NCBI GenBank assembly: GCA_958354085.1
Contig: CATWUX010000137.1
Span: 1-5,949, forward strand
Reading direction: 5' to 3'
Source: an uncultured Oscillospiraceae bacterium
Lineage (GTDB): Bacteria; Bacillota; Clostridia; Oscillospirales; Acutalibacteraceae
Length of the DNA: 5,949 nt
The notes under the pieces are model-generated. The model made no database searches, was not told where the DNA came from, and saw only the letters and a list, made by a program, of their open reading frames with translations. Positions 3,903 through 5,949 of this stretch are shown here, in pieces. Position 1 is the stretch's first letter; the number at the start of each line of letters is the position of its first letter. The position numbers and the translations under genes were made by a program.

Positions 3903-5949
3903 ATGAGTGTAAAGCGTTGGGTTTTGCCCGAACTGGATAAGGAGGGAGCCGCACAGCTGGCCGAGGACTGCGGCCTGCATCCCTTTTTGGCGCTTATGCT
4001 CACGCTGCGCGGTATATCCACCCCGGAAGAGGCCGGCGATTTTTTGTTGGGGGACGAGCTGCAGGACGATCCTTTTGGATTTGCGGATATGGATCTTGCG
4101 GTGGAGCGTATCCAGCGTGCCATGGAAAATGGCGAACACATCGTGGTTTTCGGCGATTATGACGCGGATGGCGTAACGTCCACTGCTTTGCTGTATACGT
4201 ATTTGAAAGAAAAGAACGCACACGTCAGCTACTATGTTCCCAAGCGTGAGGGAGAGGGCTATGGACTGCACACGGACACGGTGGATGTGCTCGCCGAGCA
4301 GGGAGCGCAGCTGATCGTGACGGTGGACAACGGCATCGCCGCTGCGGAACCGATTGCCTATGCACATCAGCGTGGTATCGATGTGGTCGTGACGGATCAT
4401 CATCAGCCGCAGGACATCCTGCCGCCCGCGGTGGCGGTGGTGGATCCTCACCGCGCGGACTGCGGCAGCCTGTGCAAAGATTATGCCGGCGTGGGTGTGG
4501 CTTTCAAGCTGGTGTGCGCGCTGGAGGGCGATGCCGACGCCGTGCTGGACAAATACGGCGATCTGGTGGCGCTGGGAACGCTCGCGGACGTGATGCTGCT
4601 GCGCGGTGAGAACCGCGTGCTGGTGCGCGCCGGGCTGCAGGTGCTGAACCGCGGACAGCGGATCGGTCTGGTCAAGCTGCGGGAGGCCGCCGGCGCGGCA
4701 GGCAAAGAGCAAACCTCCACATCGGTCGTGTTCACGCTGGCGCCGCGTATCAACGCGGCGGGACGCATGGGCGAACCGGAACAGGCGGCGCGGCTGCTGA
4801 TGACGGAGGATCCCGCGGAGGCAGAAACGCTGGCCGCTGCGATTCACCAATGCAACCTGGAACGGCAGAAGGTGGAAAGCGAGATTTTCACCGAGGTGCT
4901 GCAGAAAATCGAGGACAATCCCGCTTGGATGGCGCAGCGGGTTTTGGTTTTGGCGGGCGAAAATTGGCATCCAGGCGTGATCGGTATTTTGGCGGCACGT
5001 GTGGTGGAGCGTTTCGGTAAACCTTGCATTTTGCTGTCGGTGTCGGACGGAATTGCCAAAGGCTCCGGACGCAGTATCAAGGGCTTTTCCCTGTTTGCGG
5101 CGCTGCAGGCGTGCGCAGAGGGGCTGCTGCACTATGGCGGACATGAGCTGGCCGCCGGCGTGGGACTCGAAGCAGAAAAAATCGGGGAATTTCGTCAGAG
5201 GATCAACGCCTATGCGGCGGAGAATTTCCCGGTGATGCCTGTACCGGAGCTGGCGATCGACTGCAAGCTGCGCCCGTCGCAGATTGATGTGGAAAAGCTG
5301 AATCTGCTGGCGGCGCTGGAGCCGTTCGGCGCGGGCAATCCGTCGCCGGTATTCGGGCTTTTTGGGATGCGGCTGGACAATATCACGCCGATCGGCAACG
5401 GCAAGCACCTGCGCTTGTCGCTGTCCCGCGACGATTGCCGGTTGTCGGCGCTGCGCTTTCAAGTGAGCGAAAAGGAATTTCCCATTCCCTGCGGTGCGGT
5501 GCTGAATCTGGCGGTAACGCTGGACAAAAGCGAGTATCGCGGCACGATTTCCCCCTCCATTGTGATCAAGGACATCCGGTATGCCGATACACGGCAGGAG
5601 GAGCTGCTGGAGGCGGGACAACAATACGATCAGGTGATACGGCAGGAATGGACGGATGGCTGTGAAGGCTGGACGCCCGACCGTGAGCAAATGAAAAAGA
5701 TCTACAATTTTTTGCGTAAATTTCCCGGTTGGACCGGCACGCTGGAGCAGCTGTATCACAACGTGGAGGATCCCACGCTCGGCTATGTGCAGCTGCGTCT
5801 GGGGCTGGAGATCCTGCGGCAGGCTGGCCTGATCGCGCTCAACGACACGGGCGAGCGGCTGCGGGTGGTCTTGCAGCCGGTGACGGGAAAGGCTAATTTG
5901 AACGATACGCCGATTATGCGGTTTTTATTACATAACCATCCTCATGAGG
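3903..5949 (+). CDS. recJ: Single-stranded-DNA-specific exonuclease RecJ; 3' end outside window
   Basis: RecJ is a 5'-3' single-strand DNA exonuclease (Mn/Mg dependent) acting in recombination, mismatch and base-excision repair. At least 682 codons are open and no stop is reached. The DHH-family phosphoesterase motifs are complete: FGDYDADG (83-90), VDNG (141-144), TDHH (164-167) and VVDPHR (179-184). The APRINAAGRMG stretch (280-290) follows. The DHHA1 half has WHPGVIGI (355-362), KGSGRS (386-391) and YGGHELAAG (411-419). EPFGAGNP (473-480) leads into the OB-fold that grips DNA. Residues from about 585 onward are an extra C-terminal region, with helical segments such as MKKIYNFLRKF and GYVQLRLGLEILRQAGLIAL, resembling the extension found in many Firmicute RecJ proteins (Bacillus RecJ is nearly 800 aa). 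ATG 3903 fits the family N-terminus (short lead then WVLPELD). Its ribosome site is weak: AAGGA lies 14 nt upstream, with GGAT closer. Confidence 0.96.
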   Translation, partial: MSVKRWVLPELDKEGAAQLAEDCGLHPFLALMLTLRGISTPEEAGDFLLGDELQDDPFGFADMDLAVERIQRAMENGEHIVVFGDYDADGVTSTALLYTYLKEKNAHVSYYVPKREGEGYGLHTDTVDVLAEQGAQLIVTVDNGIAAAEPIAYAHQRGIDVVVTDHHQPQDILPPAVAVVDPHRADCGSLCKDYAGVGVAFKLVCALEGDADAVLDKYGDLVALGTLADVMLLRGENRVLVRAGLQVLNRGQRIGLVKLREAAGAAGKEQTSTSVVFTLAPRINAAGRMGEPEQAARLLMTEDPAEAETLAAAIHQCNLERQKVESEIFTEVLQKIEDNPAWMAQRVLVLAGENWHPGVIGILAARVVERFGKPCILLSVSDGIAKGSGRSIKGFSLFAALQACAEGLLHYGGHELAAGVGLEAEKIGEFRQRINAYAAENFPVMPVPELAIDCKLRPSQIDVEKLNLLAALEPFGAGNPSPVFGLFGMRLDNITPIGNGKHLRLSLSRDDCRLSALRFQVSEKEFPIPCGAVLNLAVTLDKSEYRGTISPSIVIKDIRYADTRQEELLEAGQQYDQVIRQEWTDGCEGWTPDREQMKKIYNFLRKFPGWTGTLEQLYHNVEDPTLGYVQLRLGLEILRQAGLIALNDTGERLRVVLQPVTGKANLNDTPIMRFLLHNHPHE

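Noticed and set aside
3845..3940. A 31-codon open frame starting right at the predicted recJ transcription start and overlapping the recJ start codon.
   Set aside because: It has no ribosome site, a length easily reached by chance, and no recognisable sequence; leaderless translation would need experimental support.
3843..5759. A 638-codon open frame on the minus strand opposite recJ.
   Set aside because: Its product is rich in His, Gln and Arg with no recognisable motif, it has no convincing ribosome site, and it lies exactly antisense to an unmistakable RecJ. GC-rich codon use in recJ explains the lack of stops.

Overview
The window looks like ordinary chromosomal DNA from a low-oxygen Firmicute of class Clostridia, probably an Oscillospiraceae/Ruminococcaceae-type gut anaerobe. 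This is inferred from four things: the Clostridia-like citrate synthase and GAPDH sequences, a RecJ with a Firmicutes-style C-terminal extension, strong GGAGG/AGGAG ribosome sites, and moderately GC-rich genes separated by AT-rich promoter regions. No phage, transposon, CRISPR, tRNA or rRNA signal was seen. The genus cannot be named from this sequence alone.

Layout, left to right. (1) Positions 1-774 hold the C-terminal part of a Si-type citrate synthase (gltA/citZ family) that starts outside the window. A strong intrinsic terminator follows at 789-819. (2) Positions 887-1783 encode an unrecognised protein of 298 aa with about eight membrane segments and an acidic tail. A near-consensus promoter for it (760-788) overlaps the citrate synthase stop codon, and its predicted start point lies inside the preceding terminator hairpin. 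(3) A convergent minus-strand gene (1789-2490, 233 aa) ends only 5 bp from that membrane-protein gene. Its C-terminal half resembles a histidine-kinase-like (GHKL) ATPase domain that has lost its nucleotide-binding boxes. The likely terminator for the membrane-protein transcript (1925-1962) is embedded inside this convergent gene. (4) A divergent intergenic region (2491-2693) carries a minus-strand promoter, a gapA promoter and a candidate redox-repressor (Rex) operator. (5) Positions 2694-3704 encode glyceraldehyde-3-phosphate dehydrogenase, GapA, followed by a very strong terminator (3721-3756). (6) A 146-bp gap holds a promoter and a 14-bp perfect palindrome, followed by recJ (single-strand-specific 5'-3' exonuclease), which starts at 3903 and runs off the right edge.

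How the genes relate: gltA and gapA are both central-carbon enzymes and recJ is a DNA-repair gene. Each gene appears to be its own transcription unit, with its own promoter and/or terminator, so there is no operon-level system here. The most interesting material is regulatory: the Rex-like site at gapA, a promoter firing from inside a terminator, and a terminator written into the coding sequence of a convergent gene. The two uncharacterised proteins are the other points of interest. I found no convincing evidence of a wholly new multi-gene system.
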